DNA from: Kitagawia praeruptora
Lineage: Eukaryota > Streptophyta > Magnoliopsida > Apiales > Apiaceae
Direction of reading: 5' to 3'
NCBI GenBank assembly: GCA_037693485.1
Contig: CM075347.1
Coordinates: forward strand, 149,766,501 to 149,830,500
DNA length: 64,000 bases
Part shown: positions 21,435 through 31,569 of the stretch, piece after piece
Layout: each line of letters opens with the position of its first letter
Numbering within the stretch: position 1 is the stretch's first letter
Program-made: the position numbers and the translations under genes
The notes under the pieces: generated by a model
The model's database searches: none
What the model saw: only the letters and a program-made list of their open reading frames with translations
What the model was told of the DNA's origin: nothing

Positions 21435-21698
21435 CAACCGTTTTCCGCCACGAGAATCCTTCCTTTAGATAGCTTAGGGCATTCTCTTTTGAAGTGGCCC
21501 GGTTGCTTACACTCGAAACACACTTCTTGTGTTTCCTCCGGAGTTTGTTCTTTATATTTTGGAGGAGTGTAAGTAGGATTATTATTGTTGTTGACATTAT
21601 TATAGGCATTTGTATTTTGAGTGCCTTTGCCTTTATTATAGCTCGTTGTTGGAAAATTACTCTTATAGTTAGGACTATAATTTTGAGAGTAATTAGGT
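21435..21698 (-). CDS. S1 gag middle segment with first zinc knuckle
   Basis: An Asn/Tyr/Lys-rich segment leads to the CCHC knuckle CFECKQPGHFKREC, then KLSKGRILVAENG, where S2 is inserted. The upstream end joins 23730 after removal of S3. It binds element RNA. Confidence 0.88.
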
Positions 21699-21712
21699 TG
21701 TTAGGTCCGATA

Positions 21713-21743
21713 AGATTGTAGAAGGGGGGGTTGAATACAATCT
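21713..21743. promoter_or_regulatory. Conserved LTR-end stem-loop (S3 version)
   Basis: AGATTGTA pairs with TACAATCT (8 bp) around the 15-nt loop GAAGGGGGGGTTGAA. The loop is identical to that in S1 while the stem differs. Confidence 0.7.
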
Positions 21744-22244
21744 ATACCAATTTATCGAAATTTGTCCGTTAAATAAATTTTGGTTTAGACAAATTTGTGC
21801 GGAATAAATTGAAACAAATTTTCAAGTTGAATATAACAATATATTAACTTGATGGGTGTTACAATTTCAGTACAGATTATTATCAAGTAATTAATAACTA
21901 ATTAGAAAATTCGACATGAACTTTTCTAATTTAGTTAATAAAAATCAAGATAAGAACTAGGAAACTTAATTCGCTAGTAGTACAAGAATCACAAATAATC
22001 AAGTTCTATCGGATAAAATATTACAAATATTGAGAACTTGATTTTACAGAAATTTATTTGTTCTTGGTGTGTTCTTGAGCTTTTTGAGAGAGATAAGGCT
22101 GCTGGGTTTGTTCTTGTCCGTGTAATGTTGTAGTATTATTGTTTGTTGAGCCACCTTGCTCTTTTATGTCTTCTGCCTCTTTTTAACACTTAATCAGACT
22201 ATCAACAGACTGTCAAATGGCTTGCAGACTATCCAGGGAACATA

Positions 22245-22400
22245 CAGACTACCGGTATGACTATCAGTCCTCTTGCAGACTACCGGTGTGACTATCTGGC
22301 TTCTTGCAGACTACCGGTGTGACTATCTGGCTTCTTGCAGACTACCGGTGTGACTATCTGACTTCTTGCAGACTACCGGTGTGACTATCTGGCTTGGCAG
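22245..22400. repeat. 31-bp minisatellite in S3
   Basis: CAGACTACCGGT starts at 22245, 22276, 22307, 22338 and 22369, a strict 31-bp period over five units, with the first unit most diverged. GACTATC continues irregularly on both sides from about 22195 to 22570. Confidence 0.95.
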
Positions 22401-23729
22401 ACTACCCAACTCTTTCTCCAGACTATCAGAATGACTATCCTGATAGTCTTTAATACATGATTTTTCTGGCAGACTATCATGCAGACTTTCTGGTAGACTA
22501 TTTCCTTAGCAGACTATCAACCTGTGCAGACTATGCTTTGCAGACTATCTCACAGACTATCAGAGATAGACTTTTAACAATAAAACCATAGTCTAAAAAC
22601 ATTTCTGATAGTCTTTAGCATTTCATATTAATTCTAAATTAATTAATTTCAATAATCAACTTAATAAATAAATTAATTCTTGAAGAATTAATTTCTTAAT
22701 TAAGTTAACTAAATACTTTAAATTAATTAATATAGAATTAATATAATTCTTTTTCTTGGCCATTTAGACTATCTTCTTAATTCACACTATTGAATAGACT
22801 ATCAAATTAAGAAACCTGGCCATTTTCTTTCATTCCTTTGGGCACGTGGCACCACCTGATTGGTTTCTTTCAAAACAATAACCACCTGCCTTGATTGTCG
22901 TAGGTTCTTTTATATTAGCCCCGTAGAAATGCTTTTTGTCCCGCACAGCTTATAATCTTTAATTAATAAATAATTATTTTAATTCAGAAATTATAAAAAT
23001 AAATATCTAATATTATTAGATATTTATAAATATAATTTTCCAAATAAATAAAATATTTATTAATATAAATAAATCCTTACGCTCTAAGCTGCGGTCTCTT
23101 GAGGATCTGGAACCGGACTCCTTTTGCTTAACAAAAATTATATCAATTCCAACCGGGGTTCCAGCTTTAAGAATATATCACTTTCCATATTCTTGTGATA
23201 ATTCTATTTCCTCGTAGCCAGTCCACTTGATAATAAAGTCCTTGTGATTAAATAATTTAGCACTCATGTTGCTTGCACAATTATTTTCTCTCATACCAGT
23301 CTTGATATCTTGAACCACTGAAGTTAATGATGAACAACCACTGTTAAATGTTGACACTCGATGTACTGTCTGGTTCATGAGTGACTAACCGCAATGACTG
23401 TTCTTCATATATTGACTTTAAAATCTGGTTCCTTTTCTTTTCTTCTCTCTCTCTTTAATCTTCTGTACTGTCTCTATCACTGTTGAAATCTCTGTCACTT
23501 TAAACGAATCCACTTCTTAACGAATACTCCACTGAGGCTTGATCAGATGACTGAGCTTCTTTCAATGCAGTAATTCTTCAAGTCTGTAGATTGACCTTGA
23601 TCTTTTTCTTCTGACAGATAATACAATCTGAGATTCCTTGTGACAGTCTATATACTATTTACTATTACAATCTTGTTTAAGTTGAGTTGTATCCTCGAAA
23701 TACAAATAGGCTACATCATATGCCTTTCA

Positions 23730-24627
23730 TAGGTCTTCCTTTAGTGTTAAAAACTCTTTGTTGATTGTTCGATTTAAGGAAGCCTTTTCCGTATCTTTGA
23801 GCTTTGCTTTGTAGCACACGACGAAGTTGTCTCGTAAGTAAAGCAATTTCGCTTTCATCGAGATCTTCGAGTTCTTCGTTCAACTCCTCGTCGTTTTCAT
23901 TTTCATCAATTAATATAGCTTTTAAAGCCATATTTTTCTTTTTGTCTTCTACTTTAGGAATGACCTTATCCGGAATATTGTCTTCTTCGTATGCACGAAG
24001 ATTCCCGAATAAACTATCAATGTCATAATCATTTAGATTATGCATTTCTTTTATAGTTGTAACTTTAACCTTCCAACTAGGAGGTAAAGATTTAAGAACT
24101 CTTCGGTTCTTCTCATTTCGAGAATAACTCTTTCCGAGTTGAGATAATTCATCGATTATACGAGTAAATCTTGTTTCCATATCGATGATATTTTCTCCCT
24201 CTTGGAGTTTAAAGTTCTCGTATTCGTGGATTAAAGTATCCATTCGAGAATCTTTTATATCAACGGTTCCTTCGTAGGTAACCACTAATTTGTTCCACAT
24301 TTCTTGTGCGGACTTGCAATTATTCACTCTTTTATATTCTTTTTCTGCAAGTGCACTTGTGAGAACCATTTCCGCTTTAGCGGCTATATTCATCATATTT
24401 TCCTCGGCGAGAGTGTATTCACTAACCTTCTTTTCAACAATAACACCTTCAATTGTCTCGGTGGGAATAACAACTCCGTCTTCTATGGCCATCCACACTT
24501 TGACTCCTTGAGATCTAGCATAGATGCGAAATCTCATTTTCCACGTTGCAAAGTTGGTGCCATCAAATAGAGGAGGGCGAGAGCTTGATAGGCCTTCACC
24601 ACAACCGATGGTATTTAGATACGCCAT
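23730..24627 (-). CDS. S1 gag N-terminal domain (UBN2-like)
   Basis: Starts at the ATG at 24627 (MAYLNTIGCG), 80 bp inside the LTR. It has the copia Gag pattern: FDGTNFATWKMRFRIYARSQ, then AQEMWNKLVVTYEGT, MDTLIHEYENFKLQEGE, and LPPSWKVKVT. It is open to the S3 insertion point with no stop inside S1 sequence. It forms the capsid of the cytoplasmic particle. Acidic stretch ENDEELNEELEDLDESE near the C-terminus. Confidence 0.92.
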
Positions 24628-24691
24628 TTAGGATCACTTTTTGTTGTGCCTGTAAATCTGCAAATCACTTAACAAACACGTTAAAAAGCAC

Positions 24692-24704
24692 CTCTCTGAT
24701 GCCA
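24692..24704 (-). other. S1 primer-binding site
   Basis: The minus strand reads TGGCATCAGAGAG, close to the initiator-Met complement, two bases from the LTR edge at 24707. Confidence 0.82.
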
Positions 24705-24731
24705 ATTGTTAGGTCCCGTAAGAGGGCTATA

Positions 24732-24762
24732 TTAAGCTAGAAGGGGGGGTTGAATAGCTTAA
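24732..24762. promoter_or_regulatory. Conserved LTR-end stem-loop (S1 version)
   Basis: TTAAGCTA pairs with TAGCTTAA (8 bp) around the loop GAAGGGGGGGTTGAA. Confidence 0.7.
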
Positions 24763-25040
24763 TTACCAATTTAAAAATTATTATGGCGTTTTAAAATAAT
24801 TTTCCCTTTTTAAAACTTTACCGAGTCGTTTATGCAGTTTATAAGTGCAGAAATAAAAGACAAGGAAAGAAAATACCACACAGGAGATTTTATCCTGGTT
24901 CGCGATGGCGCAACCCCTAATGGATTCGCTCACCCCTACTCCAGTCCCCGAGCTCCTCTCCGGACTCGAGATTTCTTCCACTATAAAGAGACTCCTTTAT
25001 AGTAGGCGGAGAAGCCTTACACAACCTTACAAATATTTAT

Positions 25041-25214
25041 CTTGATACGTAACTACCCGCTACTACCTCAAAATAAATGTAATACCCACAAGACTTGTCT
25101 TGGACCGTAACTCCCCGTTACTTCCTCAAAGTCGTTGTGAAACCTACACAACTTATCTTAGACAGCAACTCCCCGCTACTTCTTCAAAGTTGATGTAGAA
25201 CCCTTGATGTAGTC
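25041..25214. repeat. 58-bp tandem repeat, three diverged units
   Basis: Units start at about 25041, 25099 and 25157. Each contains a CTTGGAC-like start, GTAACTCCCCGTTAC-like core and CTTCCTCAAAG-like segment. Confidence 0.85.
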
Positions 25215-26033
25215 TTTGAATTCCTCGCTTTTGCCGGTCTTGGATCTTAGATGAAAGGTCTTGGGTCTTTCCTCTTCTTCACGGTGCAAAGGCCACTAAC
25301 TCCCCGCTAGTGCCTAGGACTTGGGTCTTAGAACGAGAATCACCTCACTCCAACTTCACCTCACTGCAAAACTTAGAAAACAATATCTACGAAACAAACC
25401 GTAATATAGAGAGGTTTTGGACTTAATATGTCCTAGGGTGAATATAATATTCTTACACGAATATTAATTATAATAAGTTCAATAAGCTTTTATATGCTTA
25501 TGACTTTAAGTGTATTCTTTTATTCGATATGACTTGTAGATCGAAGAATACTTTTGATACAATACTCCGTATAGTGAGATTTAAATATATCTCGGAGTTT
25601 GTAAATGTTGATTATGACCTTTAAGCTCGTAGACTTATAAGATTTATAATCGTATACTTTGGTTCGTCTTTTTGTAAAGATCGAAGTATTTTTACAACTA
25701 CTTCTTTATTGAAAATACGTCTATTTTCGAAGTAATATATAAATCAAGTCCTTGTAAACGCTTTATAGCTTAAGGATCTTTGATAAATAACTTCTCGTTC
25801 GATATAGTCTTGGATTAGACTATTCGGATTTATATTTAAACGAGAGTTACAATATTACTTTAACAATTTGCAATTTAATATTAATTTGGCCGAATAAATA
25901 GAACACACAAATATAACACAACACAAATAAAACACCACACACAGATAAAACACACACGTGCAGAAAAGTAGCTCGTTTTATCTATAGGATAAACCGAGGG
26001 CCGCTATTATGCGTTAAATTAGTGCGAAAAGTA

Positions 26034-26165
26034 AAATCACTCACAAGTGTGAGGACGAGAAAAAAAATGTGCGGAAAATAAAATCACTCACAAGTGTGAG
26101 GACGAGAAGAAAAAGTGCGGAAAGTAAAATCACTCACAAGTGTGAGGACGAGAATAAAAAGTGCG
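26034..26165. repeat. 47-bp tandem repeat with internal hairpin
   Basis: Three units begin at about 26034, 26081 and 26128. Each contains CTCACAAGTGTGAG, where CTCACA and TGTGAG can pair around two bases, followed by GACGAGAA and GTGCGGAAA. Confidence 0.9.
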
Positions 26166-26814
26166 GAAAATATATAAAAGGCTTGCGCCACGCTATTACG
26201 CGTTAAGATTAACACACACGTACGAGTAATTAAACACACCACACAACAATAAAATATTAATGGCCAAAGTAAGTGCGTTAAAGTTTTAATTAAGGCTTTG
26301 AGATTCTTTTCCCCCGGAACACTAAGGTGATAGAAGGGAATCAAATCAAGCTCGATGTAAATATTTGACCGTCGTCAAATATAGATCCGTTATAAGAGCT
26401 TAATAAAGAAGATAAGATGAAGGTATAGAGCTCTTATACGTATATAAAAATGGTCGGTTAAGACTCGAATAATGAAGCTAAAAATTACCACTTTTGGAGA
26501 TCGCTGGAAAAAGTTCGCCGGAAAAATTCGCCGGAGGTTCGGCCGGATTTTGGCTTATGGTCGAACTTGGGCAGCCCTTCGGGAGGCCGGATAGTAGTGG
26601 TAGGAGAGCTTGCTAGGTGGGAGAGAGCTTGGTTGGTTGAACTAAGCTTTATGGAACAAAAACCTTGTATATATGTAAGTATATGTAAGAAAGAGAAGGT
26701 TTTTGAGATGAAGTGGGTGTAGAGAGTGTTTGGATATATTGAGAGAGCTTCCACTTCTAAATTCCCAGCAATTATTTGGCTCTTTAGCTTGAAGAAAATG
26801 GTTGGGGGAAGGGG

Positions 26815-26824
26815 TTTATTTATA
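26815..26824 (-). promoter_or_regulatory. Candidate TATA box of the S1 LTR
   Basis: The minus strand reads TATAAATAAA in a GC-richer context upstream of the U5/leader side. It is the best TATA match in the LTR; CTATAAAGG near 24985 is an alternative. Confidence 0.45.
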
Positions 26825-27150
26825 GGAGGAGTTGGGTGGAAGGAAGGGTGGAGATTGGAGGAAAAAGGAGTGGTTGAGATTGAAAGCACTTGGATTGATG
26901 AGGTGGAAAGTGGTTTTGTGTTTCTTTGGAGTGGTATTGTGTTTCTTTGCAAGTGGGAGTGGTATTCTACGCAAATATCCCAGCTGTGTTTTGAGCTCTA
27001 ATTAATTGTATCGGACTCGTATCAATTAACGAATAAATACGTAACATATTTCGTTAATTAAATATCCGATTAATACGAAAATTCCCAATAAATAATTCTA
27101 AAATTATGGAGCATTTAGGAATATCATAAAATGAAATTCTGGAAGTTTTG

Positions 27151-27190
27151 GTCAACTATGGTCAACGTTGACTTAGTCAACTGTGGTCAA
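27151..27190. promoter_or_regulatory. Cluster of five W-box cores in S1 LTR U3
   Basis: TTGAC or its complement GTCAA occurs at 27151, 27161, 27168, 27176 and 27186. The second and third form the palindrome GTCAACGTTGAC. W-boxes are WRKY binding sites. The cluster lies about 330 bp upstream of the candidate TATA box. Confidence 0.55.
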
Positions 27191-28166
27191 ACGTGGACCC
27201 ACTGCCTCGATTTTCGTGTCCGGACCAAAATTCTCAGAAAATTACGAAACTTTTACCATGCATTGAAAATAACATTTAAGTGATCCATCTCAAGTTTCAA
27301 GTCATTCTAGAAAGTGAAAGTATTTTATTTGGATTTAATACGATTAAATCAGGTTTTGGTTCCGAATAAGATACGATTGGTCTTTCCGTGAATTAGATAG
27401 ATCTTTTGACCAATGTTATGACTTGAATAAATACTTAGAATATATTTCCTAATATATAAAATATATTGAGAGTGTAGGAAATATTTTTGAGTATTTAAAA
27501 TAATTTTCTCCGAAAATGAAATAAATTTAAGATATGGGAGAAAAAATACTTTAAATATTTCTGGCATGAGATAAAAATGAGTATTAATATTCTACCACTG
27601 AACTTTAATATTCTTAAGGATAAAAGTATTTTGAGTGCGAAGGCGGAATATTTTTGAATAAAAACTGATCGTTTTTAAATATAGCACGAGTTCTCTAAAG
27701 AATATTAATCCTCGAATATTCTTTGTTCGAGCCTGTCGCCTTATCAATTTTGCAATGGAGATCTAAAAAATATTAAATGTTAATATTTCTTTTTCGATCT
27801 TATTGCCTTGGTGTAGAGATATATTCCATAAAAATATTATTTAATTTTTCGCAATAATGGAATATCTCTTATAATTAAAAATAGATATTGCTAGAATTTG
27901 ACTTTTGATTTTTGACGGAATCAATTAAATTAATGACCTAGTGGAGAGGATAACTAAGTGTATTTAAATTTTATGTTAAATCTTACAAATACCAAAATAA
28001 ATAATATGTCGAAGATATCCTTTCATATCCTTTTTTAAGTTTTAATCTTATTTTTAATGTGATATATTCTTGATCGTCTATTTTTAATCCAACGGATCAT
28101 ATGATTTTAGTAGTGTAATAACCATACCAAAAATTTAGATAAGATTCCTCTTATGCTTTATATATA

Positions 28167-28557
28167 CTAGCTTATAGCCCGTGCAAAGCATGGATTACTT
28201 TTAAATACTTTTAAAATTATATGATTAAATAAAATAGAGTAAAATAGTTTTTGGATATAATTTAACTTTGTAATATTAATTAATAAAATTATTAGTAATA
28301 ATAATAGTTATTTAATAAACGATATGTATTGATAGAACTAATAATATAAAATTTTAATGTAAATTTGTTGTTGACGGGATTCGAACCTTGGATCTTTAGA
28401 AAAGGGATATAAATATAGAATATTCTTTATTATTAGATCTAGCGGCTATCATCTATTTAATAAATATCTAACGGTCAATATTCTTTTAATGGTTGGTTGA
28501 ACCAAACAACCAAACTACCAATTATCCCCTAGTTTGCTTATTATATATTAGTATAGA
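28167..28557 (-). mobile_element. Candidate short non-autonomous Helitron
   Basis: On the minus strand it begins TCTATACTAATATATAAT after an A. It ends with an imperfect hairpin (CCATGC, then GCACGG) followed by CTATAAGCTAG and a T. A 5' TC, a 3' hairpin, a CTAG end and insertion between A and T are Helitron hallmarks. A tRNA B-box-like motif (minus GGTTCGAATCC, 28377-28387) is present. No coding capacity. Length 391 bp. Confidence 0.5.
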
Positions 28558-28911
28558 TAGATAGATAATGATATAATAATAATTTATTGTTAAACATAAT
28601 CTCATATTGTGGGTAAGTGTAAAATTAATTTTATATTATTTTTTTTTGAAATGAAATGATTAATTTTATATTATTAATAATCTATTTTCACCGGACCAAA
28701 TTGTACTAATTTTACCACAATTGCGGAAGTACTACTTACGTGTCACAGTTTGTAGACCTTCATGATGGCAGGCTATTTTGGATATTGCTATTGTATCTAC
28801 AATTTGTAGTAGGCCAGGACACGACACTCCAACACGTATTAAAAAATGCATACAAATTCTATTATATGTCCTAATGTTGGTTACAATACTTACCGTAATA
28901 TACTTTTTATT
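28558..28911. other. AT-rich spacer, nothing recognised
   Basis: Short GATA repeats at 28553-28568; otherwise no gene, repeat or element end that I can support. Confidence 0.6.
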
Positions 28912-28919
28912 CCAATTAT

Positions 28920-28996
28920 CAGGGGCGGGGCTGAACGTGCGCGGGGTGAGCGACCGCACAGGGCCCCAAAAAATATAGGGCCCCAAATTTTTTTTT

Positions 28997-29047
<51 letters not shown>

Positions 29048-29252
29048 GAGAGAGTTTGAAATTTTGAATAAAAAAATTCCGATTACTCCATAATAATTTT
29101 GTTGTAAAACGCAAGAAGAGCATCTCCATTTAAATGAATTTGTTAGACTTTATTTTGAATTATATCGTATTTTGAATTCATATTAAGAAATAAATGGAGG
29201 GCCAAATTTTAAGATCTCGCACAGGGCATCAAATTTGTTTGCCCCGCCCCTG
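28920..29252. mobile_element. hAT-type MITE, 333 bp
   Basis: Terminal inverted repeats CAGGGGCGGGGC and GCCCCGCCCCTG are perfect over 12 bp. The 8-bp duplication CCAATTAT flanks both sides (28912-28919 and 29253-29260), which is diagnostic for hAT elements. No transposase. An (AT)n run fills 29000-29044. Confidence 0.92.
29000..29044. repeat. (AT)n microsatellite inside the hAT MITE
   Basis: About 45 bases of alternating A and T. Confidence 0.97.
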
Positions 29253-29260
29253 CCAATTAT

Positions 29261-31186
29261 TATATGTAGTTAGTGTACGATATAATAATTCACAAAATAT
29301 ATATATTAGTGAGAATCGAACATTTGATATATGATAGTATTTTTATATTATCCCTCTTATATAAGGATTATATAAAGATATAATATAATATAATAATTAT
29401 TAGTTTTTTTTGTAGAGTTTTAAATATTCTTATATAAATTTAATAATATTGTAGATCTACTGACAATTTTGTACAATTTATTATTATTTTCATTTTTCTA
29501 AATAACATTGTACAATAAATTCTGTTTGTATAAATTTGGAGTCTTGTGTGATCGATCTCTTTTTCTTAGGTGATCTCTTTTCCATTTTTCTTTCACCAAA
29601 GTTCTCCGAACTCTCTTTACAATCGGCATAGGCACTTAATTTTATTAAAACATTACATCATGTAATGTTTTCATTTTTCAATCAAAATGATATATCGTGT
29701 GCTATTTTAGGCTCTTTTTTTTTCTTTTTTTACAAAATGCTACTTGAAATAGAATTTTAAGTTCAAAACTTCATACTTTCATTCCACATAAAGTCTTATT
29801 TTGATTTCAAAAAGTAAAGCTATTATAACAAGCTTCAGATGATTCATAGATTTAGGGCTCATTTGTTAATGATCGAATGACACTCAATCAATTGAATGAC
29901 AATTATTCCCGTATCTGGGCGAGATAAAAAATTGACTCAATCATTCAGCTAGAAAATAGAGCCCCGTTCGTTCAGCAATTTCTACTCGATCACAATAATA
30001 CTTCACTTCTATAATCATAAGATATCATGTGTTAGCTAATGTAAAATAATCAATATTTTGATTACATAATATTAACATACACAATAATTAGTAGATATAA
30101 ATAATATTAACAAGCATAATATACATTTGTAATATCATTTTTTTAAAAATGTAAATTTGTATGTCGTCGTTTATCTTTATAATACATAATTTTGATTCAG
30201 TTAATATTTTTTTTTTCAAAATATCATAAAGTTAATTTTTAAATTTTTTTTATTTACTTGAATATAGGTATAATTGTATATTATGCATTTATTAAACTAT
30301 TGGAAAATAACTTTAAAAAATAATGGAAAATATATATTAATTTATGTGCATAGTAATTGGTAATTTTCTTTTCATTCAGAAATATTAATCGTCCAGATAT
30401 TTTGATCGTTCAGAAAATGTTATCATTCAGATATTTTGATCGTTCAGAAAATACCCTAAGTGACTACTTGATACATGTATCATAATTGTATAAATTGTTA
30501 AATGTACCGTTAATCACTAATTTAAACCACAAAAATTGCATTAATCATCTTCAGCAGACTTTCAAACGTTATTATACCTTCCACAGAACGGAACCCAAAA
30601 GATTATCTCCTCTAACATGCAATTGCACAAAGGCAAATGGTAAAAATTGAAGGTACATAACAAACAAAAATATATATATCAATGTATCTATACAGAGTAC
30701 CCTGTTGGACTTTCTCAAGGCAATTGATAACATTAACATATGCAAACTCAAACAGAGTTTATTTAATATAACTGTAAAAATGCAACCTATCTGCAAAGCA
30801 CTAGTTGAGATTATAAAATATTAAAATACACGATCCTAAACTAACAAACATCGAATAATCAATGGTAACATGTAATCATAGTGGATGGATATGTACAGAA
30901 TGATATTAAAAAAAACATGTCTCAAGGTAAAACAAAAGTCCAAATCAGAATAAATTTCAATTGTGCGCGTGAATCATTATAACTGCACTAATTAAAGAAA
31001 ATAACATAAAATGCAAGGACCAAGATAATAAAATCTTATATATTCACTTTCCCATATATGATATCAAAACTGGCTTCTGGATGATGTATCTCCTTTCCTA
31101 TATATATTCACTCGCCATTTTACTATATATGATATGCTACTGTGCATGTTTGTGATGTAAAGTGTGGAATGTTATATGTAGATAGC
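29261..31186. other. AT-rich non-coding stretch
   Basis: No gene recognised. A 25-bp direct repeat (CAGATATTTTGATCGTTCAG plus five bases) occurs twice within about 30390-30455. Part of 30570-31186 could be the 3' side of the TENA_E-like gene fragment, but I cannot show it. Confidence 0.5.
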
Positions 31187-31237
31187 TGCCACAGCAGCTA
31201 TCTTCAAGTTCACAACTTGAAGATAGCTGATGTGGCA
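31187..31237. repeat. Perfect-stem hairpin, 51 bp
   Basis: Inner arms CAGCTATCTTCAAGTT and AACTTGAAGATAGCTG pair around CAC. The outer arms TGCCACA and TGTGGCA extend the stem after a small bulge. It could be a recently formed inverted repeat, a tiny foldback element or a small-RNA precursor-like structure. It lies 330 bp downstream of the TENA_E-like fragment on the minus strand. Confidence 0.8.
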
Positions 31238-31569
31238 CAACTTGATCAATAGTGTCTTGTGATGTATATGAATGTTCAGCATCAAGTTTCACAACTTGGA
31301 TCCACAAAGATATTTCAAGACAACAGGCAAAAATTGCTCAAGACACTGCTCAGAACATCCTTGTGTTTTTTCACATTATCCAAGTAAATAACATCTGGAA
31401 AATACCGCACTGAAACACGACCTTATGAATGCTAGATAGACAAATACATATAACAAGGATTACATAAAACAAAGCTCGGAATACAGAAGCTATCCATTGT
31501 AAAGAAACAGAGAGGCAGTAACACTGTCACCTCTCTATGCATATACAGTAACTACATACATATCAGCAC
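31238..31569. other. Non-coding, possibly 3' UTR of the TENA_E-like fragment
   Basis: No ORF homology. It follows the fragment's stop codon on the minus strand, so a 3' UTR origin is reasonable but not shown. Confidence 0.35.

Larger units (their letters stand above)
21699..23729 (-). mobile_element. S3: solo LTR of a Sirevirus-like element
   Basis: 2,031 bp with plus-strand ends TGTTAGGTCC and GCCTTTCA, flanked by TAGGT at 21694-21698 and 23730-23734. No internal region, so LTR-LTR recombination has probably removed the body. It interrupts the S1 gag frame between the N-terminal domain and the zinc knuckle. It contains a 31-bp minisatellite and the conserved stem-loop at 21713-21743. Confidence 0.92.
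10044..28025 (-). mobile_element. S1: Sirevirus-type Ty1/copia retrotransposon interrupted by S2 and S3
   Basis: Removing S2 (14582-21434, duplication CAACC) and S3 (21699-23729, duplication TAGGT) leaves a continuous minus-strand gag frame joined to protease, integrase, RT and RNase H, the copia order. The long coiled-coil gag C-terminus with a second zinc knuckle is characteristic of Sireviruses. The 5' LTR begins at 24707 beside a primer-binding site. Its right end is placed at 28025 because TGAAAGG on the minus strand matches the 5' termini of S2 and S3. The 3' LTR is not seen. Four lesions are visible in pol. Confidence 0.8.
24707..28025 (-). repeat. S1 5' LTR (right end tentative)
   Basis: The left end TGTTAGGTCC is fixed by the adjacent primer site and by identity with S2 and S3 termini. 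The right end at TTTCA (28021-28025) is chosen because its minus-strand TGAAAGG matches the other two families. No partner LTR is available to confirm the 3.3-kb length. Inside are two tandem arrays, a TATA-like box and a W-box cluster. ORFs within it (for example 26485-26952) have no recognisable homology. Confidence 0.55.

Noticed and set aside
21425..21445. Placing the S2 left boundary at TGTAGAGG (14600), where the two LTRs stop matching
   Set aside because: With that edge the flanks TGTGT and CAACC do not match. Starting at TGTTAGGTCC (14582) gives a perfect CAACC duplication and restores the S1 gag frame.
22245..22400. CRISPR-like array
   Set aside because: The 31-bp units are contiguous without unique spacers and lie in a plant LTR.
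23690..23710. Ending solo LTR S3 at AAATACA (23704)
   Set aside because: The flanks then disagree; ending at GCCTTTCA (23729) gives TAGGT on both sides and the terminus seen in S2.
26485..27001. 155- and 91-codon ORFs on opposite strands
   Set aside because: They overlap each other inside the putative S1 LTR near the TATA-like box; composition is low-complexity Ser/Pro/Thr or Gly/Val, with no family match.
28377..28387. A tRNA gene or SINE based on the B-box-like motif
   Set aside because: No A-box, cloverleaf or poly-A/T tail could be found around it.
28846..29129. ORFs with Ile-Tyr repeats
   Set aside because: Produced by the (AT)n run inside the hAT MITE.
29854..30462. Possible DNA transposon bounded by TTAGGGCTC and ACCCTAA
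   Set aside because: The inverted match is only about 6-7 bp, and no 3-, 8- or 9-bp target duplication fits.
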